Shown here one piece after another: positions 52,961 through 61,622 of a stretch of DNA of 64,000 bases. The stretch is from NCBI RefSeq assembly GCF_029490015.1, contig NZ_CP120468.1, forward strand, positions 2,046,001 to 2,110,000, read 5' to 3'. Made by a program: the position numbers and the translations under genes. Under the pieces are notes generated by a model. That model saw only the letters and a list, made by a program, of their open reading frames with translations, had not been told where the DNA came from and did no database searches. Source of the stretch: Halobaculum limi. Its GTDB lineage: Archaea; Halobacteriota; Halobacteria; Halobacteriales; Haloferacaceae. The first letter of the stretch is position 1. The number at the start of each line of letters is the position of its first letter.

Positions 52961-53674
52961 ATGCGACTCGCACGTGCCACCACCCCGGACGGAGTGCGCG
53001 AAGGGGAGTACCGCGACGGAACGCTCGTGACCGACGATGCGGAGTACGCGGTCGACGAATCGGATCTGCTCGCGCCGTGTGACCCGGACGCGTTGTTCTG
53101 TGTCGGGCGCAACTTCGCCGCCACGCTCGACCAGATGGATTACGAGCGACCTGAGGAACCCGACTTCTTCATCAAGCCGCCGCACTCAGTTGTCGGCAAC
53201 CGCGACCCCATCCCGTACCCCGAGTGGACCGAGGAACTCACCTACGCGGGCGAACTTGTCGCCGTCGTCGACGAACCGTGTTCTGACCTCGCACCCGAGG
53301 AGGTACCCGAGGTTGTACGCGGCTACACCGTGATGAACGACGTCGACGCTCTCGACCAGCAGGGCCGGACGGCGAGAAAGGCGTTCACCGCGTCGGGACC
53401 GCTCGGCCCGTGGATCGAGACAGACGTCGACCCGACGAGTATAGATATGCACACCGACGTCGCAGGCGAGCGTCGCCAGGAAGCCAACACCGAGTTGATG
53501 CTGTTCGACCCGTACGAAATCGTCTCGTTCCTCTCCAAGCGGTTCACGTTCCGCCCGGGCGACTGCATCGCGTTCGGATCGCCCGCCAACCCCGGCCTCG
53601 TCGACCCGGGCGACACCGTCGAGATAACCTACGAGGGCGTCGGGACGCTCACCAACACCGTCGTCGAGGGCTGA
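52961..53674 (+). CDS. Fumarylacetoacetate hydrolase family protein
   Basis: A 237-residue FAH-fold enzyme: MRLARATTPDGVREGEY at the start, VGRNFAATLDQM, FIKPPHSVVG, ELAYAGELVAVVDE-like metal residues, YTVMNDVDA, and GDCIAFGSPANPGLVDPGDTVEITYEGVGTLTNTV at the end. Such enzymes hydrolyse or decarboxylate acylpyruvates and related diketo acids using magnesium. The exact substrate is unknown. It is 63 bases downstream of malate synthase on the same strand and 60 bases from the hydroxyacid dehydrogenase, so possibly one transcription unit. Confidence 0.9.
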   Translation: MRLARATTPDGVREGEYRDGTLVTDDAEYAVDESDLLAPCDPDALFCVGRNFAATLDQMDYERPEEPDFFIKPPHSVVGNRDPIPYPEWTEELTYAGELVAVVDEPCSDLAPEEVPEVVRGYTVMNDVDALDQQGRTARKAFTASGPLGPWIETDVDPTSIDMHTDVAGERRQEANTELMLFDPYEIVSFLSKRFTFRPGDCIAFGSPANPGLVDPGDTVEITYEGVGTLTNTVVEG

Positions 53675-53734
53675 CGGTCGCAGGCGACGCGATGTCCCGG
53701 GGGCGTTAAGTCGTGCCCGGTCGTCGCGCCGCCT

Positions 53735-54691
53735 ATGCGCATCGTCATCACTCGACAGAAGATACACGGTCACCCGGCCAGCGAGTTCGCTGAAGCCGTG
53801 CGCGAGCGACTGCCCGACCACGAGGTACTCGTCGCGGACACACCAGAGCGTGAACGCGAGGCCATCCGCGACGCCGACGTCGTCGCAGGCGAGGGATTCT
53901 CCACGAGCGACCACCTCGACGCCGCCGAGTCGCTCCGCCTGTTCTCCGGCGTGTACGCCGGCACGGGTCACCTCGACCTCGACGCGTTCGAGGCGGCGGG
54001 CGTCGCCGTCACCAACGCGTCGGGCGTCCACGCCCCCAACATCTCGGAGTACGTCGTCGGCGCACTCGTCTCGCTGGCACGCGACTTCCGGCGTGCGACC
54101 CGCCAGCAGGACCGCCGCGAGTGGCGCGCCTACCAGACGCAGGAACTGTACGACTCGACGGTCACTGTCGTCGGCCTCGGGGCAATCGGAACCGCTGTCG
54201 TCGAGCGACTGAAGCCGTTCGGCGTCGAGACGCTCGGCGTGCGCTACACCCCGGAGAAGGGTGGCCCGACCGACGAGGTGTTCGGCTTCGACGAGTTGCA
54301 CGACGCCCTTGCGCGGACGGACCACTTGGTGCTGGCGTGCCCGCTGACCGACACCACGGCGGGTCTCGTCGACCGCGACGCGCTTCGGACGCTCCCGCCA
54401 CACGCGATGCTCGTGAACATCGCCCGCGGCCCCGTCGTCGACACCGACGACCTCGTGTACGCGCTCCGGTGGAACCACATCCGCGGAGCGTTCCTCGACG
54501 TGACCGACCCCGAACCACTCCCCGAAGACCACCCGCTGTGGGGCTTCGACGACGTGCACATCACGCCGCACAACGCGGGGCACACGCCGCGCTACTTCGA
54601 CCGCGTCGCCGACATCCTCGCGGAGAACGTCCGGCGACTGGAGGAACACGACGGCGAGGGCACCCCTGAGTTGGAGAACCGCGTCGTCTGA
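53735..54691 (+). CDS. D-2-hydroxyacid dehydrogenase, NAD-dependent
   Basis: A 318-residue member with the NAD motif VVGLGAIGTAVVERLKPFG, SGVHAPNISEYVVGALVSL, the arginine region NIARGPVVDTDDL, and catalytic DPEPLPEDHPLWGFDDVHITPHNAGHTPRYF with His. It interconverts 2-ketoacids and D-2-hydroxyacids such as glycerate or lactate. Haloferax has several. It lies in a run of small-acid metabolism genes (malate synthase, FAH). Confidence 0.93.
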   Translation: MRIVITRQKIHGHPASEFAEAVRERLPDHEVLVADTPEREREAIRDADVVAGEGFSTSDHLDAAESLRLFSGVYAGTGHLDLDAFEAAGVAVTNASGVHAPNISEYVVGALVSLARDFRRATRQQDRREWRAYQTQELYDSTVTVVGLGAIGTAVVERLKPFGVETLGVRYTPEKGGPTDEVFGFDELHDALARTDHLVLACPLTDTTAGLVDRDALRTLPPHAMLVNIARGPVVDTDDLVYALRWNHIRGAFLDVTDPEPLPEDHPLWGFDDVHITPHNAGHTPRYFDRVADILAENVRRLEEHDGEGTPELENRVV

Positions 54692-54751
54692 CGGCCACGC
54701 AGTATCAGCGACGGAACACGGTTTTAACCTTCTCCGGACGTAGCAGAGTGT

Positions 54752-55285
54752 ATGGCGAAGTACTCCACCGGCAGCGGCGGTGGCGGCGGCTCCGGCGACG
54801 CGTGCGAACTGTGTGGCCGCGAGGACACCAAACTCTCGCAGGCGAACGTCGCGGGGGCGAACCTCCTCGTGTGCTCGGACTGCGCGCCCCACGACGACAA
54901 CGCGAAGCGCCGGAGTTCCGGCGGTGGCGGCGGCGGTGGTGGCGGACAGGGCCGCGACGCCGACGAACCCAGCCGCAAGAAGCGCGCCGCACAGAACGTC
55001 GCTCGCGCGATGGACGCCTCATCGGGCGACTCCTCGCGATGGGAGCGTGAGGGAACCGACTACGAGAAAGACCGCCTCCCGTATCTGGTGAAAGGGTACG
55101 GTGAGGTCGTCACCGAGGCGCGCCAGAGTGAGGAGTTGACCGTCGACGAACTCGCCGCGGAACTCGGCGTCGATGACACGCACCTCCACGCCGTCGAGGA
55201 GGGCCGGGCGGCCCGCGCCGACGTCGGCGGGTCGACGATTCGGGCCCTCGAACAGCGACTCGACGTCACGCTGATCGACGAGTAA
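54752..55285 (+). CDS. Archaeal multiprotein-bridging factor 1 (MBF1)
   Basis: A 177-residue protein with an N-terminal zinc ribbon (CELCGRED...LVCSDCAPHD, residues about 15-49) and a C-terminal HTH of the Cro/C1 type (EELTVDELAAELGVDDTHLHAVEEGRAARADVGGSTIRALEQRL). They are linked by a Gly-rich segment with runs of up to nine glycines (residues 5-14 and 58-66). MBF1 acts as a coactivator or ribosome-associated regulator in archaea. A near-leaderless start is likely from TTTTAACCTT (54721-54730). AlaX follows 49 bases downstream. Confidence 0.92.
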   Translation: MAKYSTGSGGGGGSGDACELCGREDTKLSQANVAGANLLVCSDCAPHDDNAKRRSSGGGGGGGGGQGRDADEPSRKKRAAQNVARAMDASSGDSSRWEREGTDYEKDRLPYLVKGYGEVVTEARQSEELTVDELAAELGVDDTHLHAVEEGRAARADVGGSTIRALEQRLDVTLIDE

Positions 55286-55334
55286 CCACCCGACTCGGCG
55301 GACGATTTTTCGCCCCCCGCGGCAACGACCCCGT

Positions 55335-56531
55335 ATGAGCGATTCGCTCGCACCTGCCGACCCCGAGGTCCGGGAGTTCGAAGCGACCGTCGAATCTGTG
55401 GACGGCCGTACCGTCACCCTCGACGAGACGTACTTCTACCCCGAGGGCGGCGGCCAACCCGCCGACCGCGGCCAGCTCGGTGATGCCACCGTCGTCGACG
55501 TGCAGTCGACGCCCGACGCCGTGGTCCACACGCTCGAATCCGAGCCATCGTTCGAGTCTGGTGACACCGTCACGGGCGTCGTCGACGACGACTTCCGCAC
55601 CTACTGTATGCGCGCCCACACTGCGAGCCACGTGCTCTACGGCGCGGGGCGACGCGTCCTCGACGACTTGGGCTACGGCGGATTTGGAATTACTGACGAG
55701 AAAGTTCGGGTCGATTTCGAGACCTCTACCGACATCACCGACGCGGTGCTCGTCGAACTGGAACGCCTCGTCAACCGTGCGGTCTGGGACTCCCACCCCG
55801 TCTCGTGGCGTGAGGTGCCCGTCGAGGAGGCGCGCGCCGACGAGTCGGTGGCGTTCAACACCAAGACCGAGGAGGACGTGATGGCCGACGCAGACAGCGT
55901 GCGCGTCGTCACCGTCGAGGGCTGGGACGACGCCGCCTGCGGCGGCACGCACGTCTCGAACACCAGCGAAATTGGGCCGGTGTCCGTCCTCGACCGTTCG
56001 AACCCCGGCGAGGGACTCACCCGCGTCGAGTTCGCCGTCGGCCCGGTCGGCGTCGAACGGAGTGCGACCGTCCACCGAATCGCACGCGAGGCCGCCAGTG
56101 AACTCGGCGTCGCCGTCGACGACGTTCCGGACGCAGTCTCGCGGATCGCCGACGAACGCGACGACCTCGCCTCGCAGGTAGCGTCGCTCCGCGGAGAGGT
56201 CATCACGAGTCGTCTTGCGTCGCTCGACCACGTCGACCGCAACGGGACAACGTGGCGCGTCGGCACGCTCTCGGAGTTCGACGCGAACGCCGTCGGTGAA
56301 GCCGCGAAGTCACTCGTCGACACGGGTGAAGCCGACGTCGTCGCCGTCGTCGGTGACGGAGACGCACCGTTCGTCGTCGTCGCGAGCGCCGGTGCGGTGG
56401 ACGCTGGAGAGGTCGTCAACGACGTGACCGCGGCGTTCGGCGGCGGCGGTGGTGGGTCGCCGTCGTTCGCCCAGGGCGGCGGTCTTGGTGCGCCTCCGGC
56501 GGAGGTCGTCGGATTCCTCAAAGATTGCTGA
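55335..56531 (+). CDS. Alanyl-tRNA editing hydrolase AlaX, with DHHA1 domain
   Basis: A 398-residue AlaX (large form). It has TYFYPEGGGQPADRGQL, the zinc motif MRAHTASHVLYGAGRRV, and CGGTHVSNTSEIGPV, then a C-terminal DHHA1 domain from about 310 ending GGGGGSPSFAQGGGLG. It removes serine or glycine wrongly charged on tRNA(Ala) and acts free in the cytoplasm. A catalytic alanyl-tRNA synthetase domain is absent, so this is not a truncated AlaRS. Confidence 0.94.
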   Translation: MSDSLAPADPEVREFEATVESVDGRTVTLDETYFYPEGGGQPADRGQLGDATVVDVQSTPDAVVHTLESEPSFESGDTVTGVVDDDFRTYCMRAHTASHVLYGAGRRVLDDLGYGGFGITDEKVRVDFETSTDITDAVLVELERLVNRAVWDSHPVSWREVPVEEARADESVAFNTKTEEDVMADADSVRVVTVEGWDDAACGGTHVSNTSEIGPVSVLDRSNPGEGLTRVEFAVGPVGVERSATVHRIAREAASELGVAVDDVPDAVSRIADERDDLASQVASLRGEVITSRLASLDHVDRNGTTWRVGTLSEFDANAVGEAAKSLVDTGEADVVAVVGDGDAPFVVVASAGAVDAGEVVNDVTAAFGGGGGGSPSFAQGGGLGAPPAEVVGFLKDC

Positions 56532-56555
56532 AGCCGCCTGCGGAGTCTGCGCGCG

Positions 56556-57869
56556 TCAGCGCTTCGACCGCCGGGAGTAGCCGACGAACAGCGATGCCAC
56601 GGCGAGCACCGCGATCACCGCCGTCAACGGGGTGAATCCGGGGAAGCTAACTCCGGTTTCGGCGGAGTCGGTCGTCAGCGGTTGGTCGGTCGCCGTGGGG
56701 GTCGCGGTCGCAGTGGCGGTCGGCGTCGCAGTCGCCGTCTGCGCGCGGACCACGACGATGGTCAGCGGTTGGGAGGTGAGGTCGTCGGCCTCGGCGACGA
56801 CCGTGTGGTTCCCGGCCTCCTCGAACCGGACGGTGATGGTCCCGTCGCCGCCGGTCATCCCGACCGTCTCGCCGTCGAGCGACACCGTCGCGTCGGGGAC
56901 GGGGTCGCCGTAGGCGTCGACGACCGTGACGACGTTTCGCTCGCCGACGAGAACGCGTTCGTTGACCGCGGTGACGTTCAGTTCGGGCGTCCTGCTGAGG
57001 TTGACTCGGACGGTCATCGCGGACTCGCGGACGTTCACGGTTCGGGTGTCGCTGCCGTACCCCTCCTTTGTCACAGTGAGTTCCAGATCGGAGTTGACGG
57101 GCACTTGTGCGGTCGCCTCGCCGTTCTGGAGCGTCTGGAACGTTCCGGCGGTCTCGAGCGTCAACTGCGCGTCAGCGACGGGTTCGGCTGGGTCGAATCG
57201 GGGGTCCACCACCTCGAACGACAGCGTCACCGACCCGCGTTCGAGTTCGACAGTCTCGCGCGAGCCGTCGCCGACGGTGATGGTCCGTTGCACCCGGAAG
57301 AAGCCCTCTTTGACGACGGTGAGGCCGTACTCTCGTTGCTCGATGACGCCCGTCGAGAAGCCGCCGTTGGTGTTCGTCCGGCCGTTCACGACGATTGCGC
57401 CACCCTGCCGGAGGATCACTTGCGCGTCGTCGACGGCATCGCCTCGGGTGTCCTCGACGCTAACGGTGAGACTACCGCGCTGGCGGACGTCGACGGTGAC
57501 AGTCTGTTCTTCGGCATCTTCAACGACGACCGGGGAGTTCCGGACGTAGTCGGGGTGGTCGACGCTGAGTTCGACCGTCGCGCCCTCGGGAACGTCGAGG
57601 AACGCACGGCCGTTGCTCGCGGTCGTCGCGGTCGCAGAGCCGCCGTCCCAGTCTGCGGTCAACGTCGCGCCGCTGACGGGGTCGCCTGCGGGCGTCTCGA
57701 CGGCGACGGTGAGCGTCACGGTCGCCTCTTGGAGGGTGGCGGTCTCCGCTAGCTGTCGAGCGTCGCCGTCGGTAGCGCCGACGAGACCGACGCCGAACGT
57801 CCCAGTTACCGGAGCGAACACGAGGAGGGTGACCGTCGCGAGGACGAACGGCCGAGTGAGCGAGCGCAT
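56556..57869 (-). CDS. PGF-CTERM surface protein with Ig-like/carboxypeptidase-regulatory repeats
   Basis: A 437-residue secreted protein. It has an N-terminal signal peptide (MRSLTRPFVLATVTLLVFAPVTGTFG), then four or five beta domains of about 80 residues recalling carboxypeptidase-regulatory or PEGA modules, such as PAGDPVSGATLTADWDGGSATATTASNGRAFLDVP-type turns. A Thr/Ala-rich stalk and a PGF motif (FPGFTPLTAV) before the membrane helix and basic end (GYSRRSKR) complete it. Archaeosortase ArtA would cut it there and attach lipid. Likely a cell-surface stalk protein. Confidence 0.87.
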   Translation of the reverse strand: MRSLTRPFVLATVTLLVFAPVTGTFGVGLVGATDGDARQLAETATLQEATVTLTVAVETPAGDPVSGATLTADWDGGSATATTASNGRAFLDVPEGATVELSVDHPDYVRNSPVVVEDAEEQTVTVDVRQRGSLTVSVEDTRGDAVDDAQVILRQGGAIVVNGRTNTNGGFSTGVIEQREYGLTVVKEGFFRVQRTITVGDGSRETVELERGSVTLSFEVVDPRFDPAEPVADAQLTLETAGTFQTLQNGEATAQVPVNSDLELTVTKEGYGSDTRTVNVRESAMTVRVNLSRTPELNVTAVNERVLVGERNVVTVVDAYGDPVPDATVSLDGETVGMTGGDGTITVRFEEAGNHTVVAEADDLTSQPLTIVVVRAQTATATPTATATATPTATDQPLTTDSAETGVSFPGFTPLTAVIAVLAVASLFVGYSRRSKR

Positions 57870-58029
57870 CTGCGGTCCGAAACGGGGTCCCGGCTCAATA
57901 GTACACACACCGTTCGAGCGAGAAAGATCTGGATAACTCGTGTCCCAGCCGGAGGTCTGGAGTCGCTCGCTGTGTGGTGACGACCCCGAAGTGGGGTATT
58001 CTTAACCACCACGCGCCGTAGCAAGACGT

Positions 58030-59193
58030 ATGACATACGCGAACGCGGGCGCGTACGGCCACTCCGCCTCCTCGCTGACCGAGGAGGAGCGTGCGATCCG
58101 CGAGGTGGTTCGAGAGTTCGCCGTCGAGGAACTTCGGCCGGGGGCGCAGGAGGCCGACGAGACGGAGACGTTCCCCGAAGAGGCGTGGGACGGTCTCGCG
58201 GAGTTAGACCTCACGGGGCTGACGACGCCCGAGGAGTACGGCGGCTTCGACGCCGACCGCTCGACGTACGCCCTCGTCAACGAGGAACTGGCGTACGGGC
58301 AACTCGCAGTCGCGACGGCGCTGTCGGTCCACTGCCTGGCCACCTCCTGTATCGCCAACTTCGGCTCCGAACAAGTGCGCGAGGAGTGGCTTCCGGAGAT
58401 GGTCGACGGTCGCCCGGTCGGAGCGTTCTGTCTCTCGGAACCCGACGCCGGGTCGAACCCCGCGCAGATGTCGACGACCGCTGAACGCGACGGCGACGAG
58501 TACGTCATCGACGGCGAGAAACAGTGGATCACAAACGGCGCTCGGGCAGGTGTCTACATCGTCTTCGCGAAGACCGACGCCGATGACGACGGGTCGATCA
58601 CGCAGTTCCTCGTGCCCGCCGACTACGACGGTGTGACGGTCGGCAAGAAGGAGGAGAAACTCGGCCTGCGCGCCTCCGACACCGTCGGGATGCAGTTCGA
58701 CGGCGTCCGTGTTCCCGAGCGCTACCGCCTCACCGAGGAAGGGAGAGGGCTGTCGGCGGCGCTGAAGACGCTCACCGGCGGGCGGATCGCTATTGCGGCA
58801 CAGGCTGTGGGTCTGGCGCAGGCGGCACTCGACGAGGCGACCGAGTACGCCCAGCAACGAGAGCAGTTCGACCGACCGATCGCAGAGATCGAGTCGATCC
58901 GGAACAAGGTCGCGGAGATGGGGACGAAGGTGCAGGCGTCGCGACTACTCGTTCGCGAGGCCGCGCGGCAGGCCGATACCGGTGAGGACCCTCGACTCGC
59001 GGCGTCGATGGCGAAGTACTTCGCCAGCGAGTCTGCGGTCGACGTGGCGAACGAAGCGGTACAGATCCACGGCGGGTACGGCTACATGAGCGAGTTCGAC
59101 GTGGAACGCTTCTACCGCGACGCGAAGATCACGACCATCTACGAGGGGACGACCGAAATACAGAAGACGATCATCGCGCGGGAACTCCTGTAA
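58030..59193 (+). CDS. Acyl-CoA dehydrogenase
   Basis: A 387-residue flavoenzyme of the ACAD family. N-terminal EEERAIREVVREFAVEEL, FCLSEPDAGSNPAQM and KQWITNGARAGVYIVFAKT, and GAGRGLSAALKTLTGGRIAIAAQAVG-like regions are present, and the end has IHGGYGYMSEFDVERFYRDAKITTIYEGTTEIQ with the catalytic glutamate. It introduces a double bond into acyl-CoA and hands electrons to ETF. The HAD-phosphatase gene starts four bases after its stop, so the pair is co-transcribed. Confidence 0.94.
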   Translation: MTYANAGAYGHSASSLTEEERAIREVVREFAVEELRPGAQEADETETFPEEAWDGLAELDLTGLTTPEEYGGFDADRSTYALVNEELAYGQLAVATALSVHCLATSCIANFGSEQVREEWLPEMVDGRPVGAFCLSEPDAGSNPAQMSTTAERDGDEYVIDGEKQWITNGARAGVYIVFAKTDADDDGSITQFLVPADYDGVTVGKKEEKLGLRASDTVGMQFDGVRVPERYRLTEEGRGLSAALKTLTGGRIAIAAQAVGLAQAALDEATEYAQQREQFDRPIAEIESIRNKVAEMGTKVQASRLLVREAARQADTGEDPRLAASMAKYFASESAVDVANEAVQIHGGYGYMSEFDVERFYRDAKITTIYEGTTEIQKTIIARELL

Positions 59194-59197
59194 CGCC

Positions 59198-59722
59198 GTG
59201 CCCGACTACGACGCGTTCGACGCTGTAGTGTTCGACCTGGACGGCACGCTCGTCGATCTGGCAGTCGACTGGAACGTCGCCGCCAGCGACGCCATCGACC
59301 TGTTCGAGCGAAATGGCCACGACGCTCGGGGCGCAAACCTGTGGGACCTCCTCGAACGCGCCGACGACGCCGGGCTTCGACCGGAGTTGGAGTCGGTGTT
59401 GGCAGACCACGAGACGGCCGGCGCGGCCGCATCGACGCGGCTTCGCCACGCCGACGACCTCCCGCTGTCGGTTCCGACCGGCGTGTGTTCGCTCAACTGC
59501 GAGGTCGCCTGTCGGCGTGCGCTCGACCGCCACGACCTGACCGACCACGTCGAGAGCGTCGTCGGCCGCGACTCGGTCGCGACGTACAAACCCGATCCCG
59601 AACCGCTGTTGGCGACGCTTCGCGACCTCGGCGCGCCCCCGGAGCAGTCACTATTCGTCGGCGACTCCGAACGTGACGAACTGACCGCCGAACGCGCCGG
59701 TGTGCAGTTCCGGTGGGTCTGA
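59198..59722 (+). CDS. HAD-family hydrolase
   Basis: A 174-residue HAD protein with the nucleophile motif AVVFDLDGTLVDL (residues about 9-21), threonine-region VPTGVCSLNCEVACRRAL, YKPDPEPLLATLRDLG and FVGDSERDELTAERAGV. It resembles phosphoglycolate-phosphatase type enzymes. It starts with GTG just four bases after the acyl-CoA dehydrogenase stop. The substrate is unknown; the small helical cap between motifs I and II narrows it little. Confidence 0.9.
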   Translation: MPDYDAFDAVVFDLDGTLVDLAVDWNVAASDAIDLFERNGHDARGANLWDLLERADDAGLRPELESVLADHETAGAAASTRLRHADDLPLSVPTGVCSLNCEVACRRALDRHDLTDHVESVVGRDSVATYKPDPEPLLATLRDLGAPPEQSLFVGDSERDELTAERAGVQFRWV

Positions 59723-59775
59723 GGTCCACACACGTCACACGGTCGCGACGGACACCCGTCTCGGCCCGTGATCGC

Positions 59776-60012
59776 TTACGCGGCTCGAACCCGTTTCTCG
59801 TAGAGGTACGCGCCGACGGCGGTACAGATCCAGATAACTGCTCCCACGCGGATCGCGAACCCGGCGCGAGCGCCCCACGTCGGGAGCGTCACGAACGCCG
59901 AGAGGAGGGCGACGAGTACCGACCCAGCAGTGACGGTGAGTACGAACGTCACCTGCATCACCCAGCCGTAATCGACGCCGTCCGGATCGCTTTCTTCGAC
60001 GCGCTCTGGCAC
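59776..60012 (-). CDS. Small membrane protein (DUF5822-like)
   Basis: A 78-residue protein starting MPERVEESDPDGVDYGWVMQVTFV with two membrane helices (about 17-41 and 51-71) and a basic end (YEKRVRAA). It matches my memory of a haloarchaeal DUF5822 family, function unknown. It lies in front of a pilin gene on the same strand and converges on the HAD gene. Confidence 0.75.
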   Translation of the reverse strand: MPERVEESDPDGVDYGWVMQVTFVLTVTAGSVLVALLSAFVTLPTWGARAGFAIRVGAVIWICTAVGAYLYEKRVRAA

Positions 60013-60067
60013 ATCCCGACGTTCGAGGCGACGAGGTAAGCGGTGTCGGTTCTGGTGTCGGGTCGTC

Positions 60068-60535
60068 TCAACAGCCGACGGTCTCCGGCGGTTCCGGAAC
60101 CGGCACCTCGTGGATCACGAGCGTCTTCCCGTCCTTCTTGAACAGGACTGTGTACGTCTGTCCCGCCGTGGAGACGACGTCGAGTGCACCGTCGCTCCCG
60201 CAGCCGTCGATGTGGGCGTACGATCCTGGTCCGACAGTCGGCCCTGCTGTCCAGACGGTACTCCACGCGATCTCGTTGCCGGATTCGTCACGGATGAACA
60301 CCTCCGTCCCGTCGGCGATGTCGCCCGCGCGGTGGTGGATCTCCAGATACGGTCGCCCGGAGTTGTCGTCGCCGGTCGCCGAGTACGTCGTCACGTCCAG
60401 CGCGACCTGCGGTCCCGGTTCGCCGAGGCGTTCGTCGAACCCGAGTGCGAGCGACCCGACGACGACACCCAACAACACGACGATGACGACCATCAGTGCG
60501 ACACCGACGACAGGCGAGATGCCACGGTCAGCCAC
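60068..60535 (-). CDS. Type IV pilin-like protein
   Basis: A 155-residue pilin. The N-terminus MADRGISPVVGVALMVVIVVLLGVVVG is a haloarchaeal class III signal: charged leader, RGISPVVG cleavage zone and hydrophobic assembly helix. The rest is a beta-rich head with two cysteines (DGCGSDG and a terminal Cys). Prepilin peptidase PibD would cut after the glycine. It could be a minor adhesion pilin; haloarchaea have many. panB is divergent, 120 bases away. Confidence 0.87.
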   Translation of the reverse strand: MADRGISPVVGVALMVVIVVLLGVVVGSLALGFDERLGEPGPQVALDVTTYSATGDDNSGRPYLEIHHRAGDIADGTEVFIRDESGNEIAWSTVWTAGPTVGPGSYAHIDGCGSDGALDVVSTAGQTYTVLFKKDGKTLVIHEVPVPEPPETVGC

Positions 60536-60654
60536 TACCCCGGATCGCTGTGTGGTGAGATTAACGATTGCGCCGCGGCTATCATCGTTGGGAACGTCCT
60601 ACGCCGGACGGCAGAACGCGCCGGTTATTTCACGCCGCGTGTGAAGCCTCGGGT

Positions 60655-61467
60655 ATGGTGAGTACGCGGGACCTCCGCGAGCGGGCAGGTGACGACCCTA
60701 TCACGATGCTGACGGCGTACGACGCGCCCACGGCATCGATCATCGACGAGGCCGGCGTCGACGTCATCCTCGTCGGCGACTCGATGGGCAACGCGGTCCT
60801 CGGGTACGACTCAACGCTCCCCGTCACGGTCGAGGAGATGCACAGCCGGACTGCGGCGGTCGCGCGAGCGACAGACGACGCACTCGTCGTGGCGGATATG
60901 CCGTTCCTCTCGTACGGCGTCGACGATGCCGACAGCATCGACAACGCCGGTCGGATGCTGAAAGAGGCCGACGCCGACGCCGTGAAACTGGAGTCCGGCC
61001 CCCACACCGTCGAGTTGACGCGACGGCTCACGGAGTTGGGGATTCCGGTGATGGCGCACCTCGGCTTGACGCCGCAACACGTCAATCAACTCGGCGGGTA
61101 TCAGCGGCAGGGGACAGACCAGGAAGCCGCCGAACACCTGTTGGATCTCGCACGCGAACACGAAGACGCCGGAGCGTTCTCACTCGTCCTCGAACACGTC
61201 CCCGCGAACCTCGCACAGCAGGTAACCGAGGCTATCGACATCCCGACCATCGGCATCGGTGCCGGGCCAGAGACGGACGGGCAGGTACTCGTCATCACAG
61301 ACGTCCTCGGCCTCGACGAGTGGTCACCCCCGTTCTCGAAGCAGTACGCCGACCTTCGGAGTGAGATGGCCGACGCCGTCGGCGCGTTCAAGCAAGAGGT
61401 CGAGAACGGCGAGTTCCCGGCCGACGAACACAGCCACGTCGAAGACGACGTGGACGACGTATACTGA
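60655..61467 (+). CDS. panB: Ketopantoate hydroxymethyltransferase
   Basis: A 270-residue PanB with MLTAYDAPTASIIDEAGVDVILVGDSMGN, VADMPFLSYG, VKLESG, MAHLGLTPQHVNQLGGYQRQG and TIGIGAGPETDGQVLVITDVLG. It adds a hydroxymethyl group from methylene-THF to ketoisovalerate in coenzyme A biosynthesis. Length and ends match the family, with an Asp-rich C-terminus typical of halophiles. It consumes the same one-carbon carrier made by GlyA and FolD, though they are far apart here. Confidence 0.96.
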   Translation: MVSTRDLRERAGDDPITMLTAYDAPTASIIDEAGVDVILVGDSMGNAVLGYDSTLPVTVEEMHSRTAAVARATDDALVVADMPFLSYGVDDADSIDNAGRMLKEADADAVKLESGPHTVELTRRLTELGIPVMAHLGLTPQHVNQLGGYQRQGTDQEAAEHLLDLAREHEDAGAFSLVLEHVPANLAQQVTEAIDIPTIGIGAGPETDGQVLVITDVLGLDEWSPPFSKQYADLRSEMADAVGAFKQEVENGEFPADEHSHVEDDVDDVY

Positions 61468-61583
61468 CACGGTCGGTCAACTCGCGATCGTAGCGGTAGC
61501 GAACAGGCGACGGTGGCGGCCCCGAGGCGGTGTGTCGCACACCCGCGTCCCGCCTCGGGCCGGGTACGGTGGCACGGGGTGGC

Positions 61584-61612
61584 TGGTGCCTAGTGGGATT
61601 TGAACCCTCGGC
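61584..61612 (-). other. tRNA 3'-end-like remnant
   Basis: On the minus strand, GAGGGTTCAAATCCCACTAGGCACCA reads like the T-arm and 3' end of an archaeal tRNA including CCA. The 5' part is missing (the sequence beyond is the end of the hydrolase gene), and the acceptor side is two bases short, so it is not a working tRNA. It fits an old integration (att) scar or a decayed tRNA. No integrase or element is visible nearby. Confidence 0.5.
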
Positions 61613-61622
61613 CGAGCGACGG

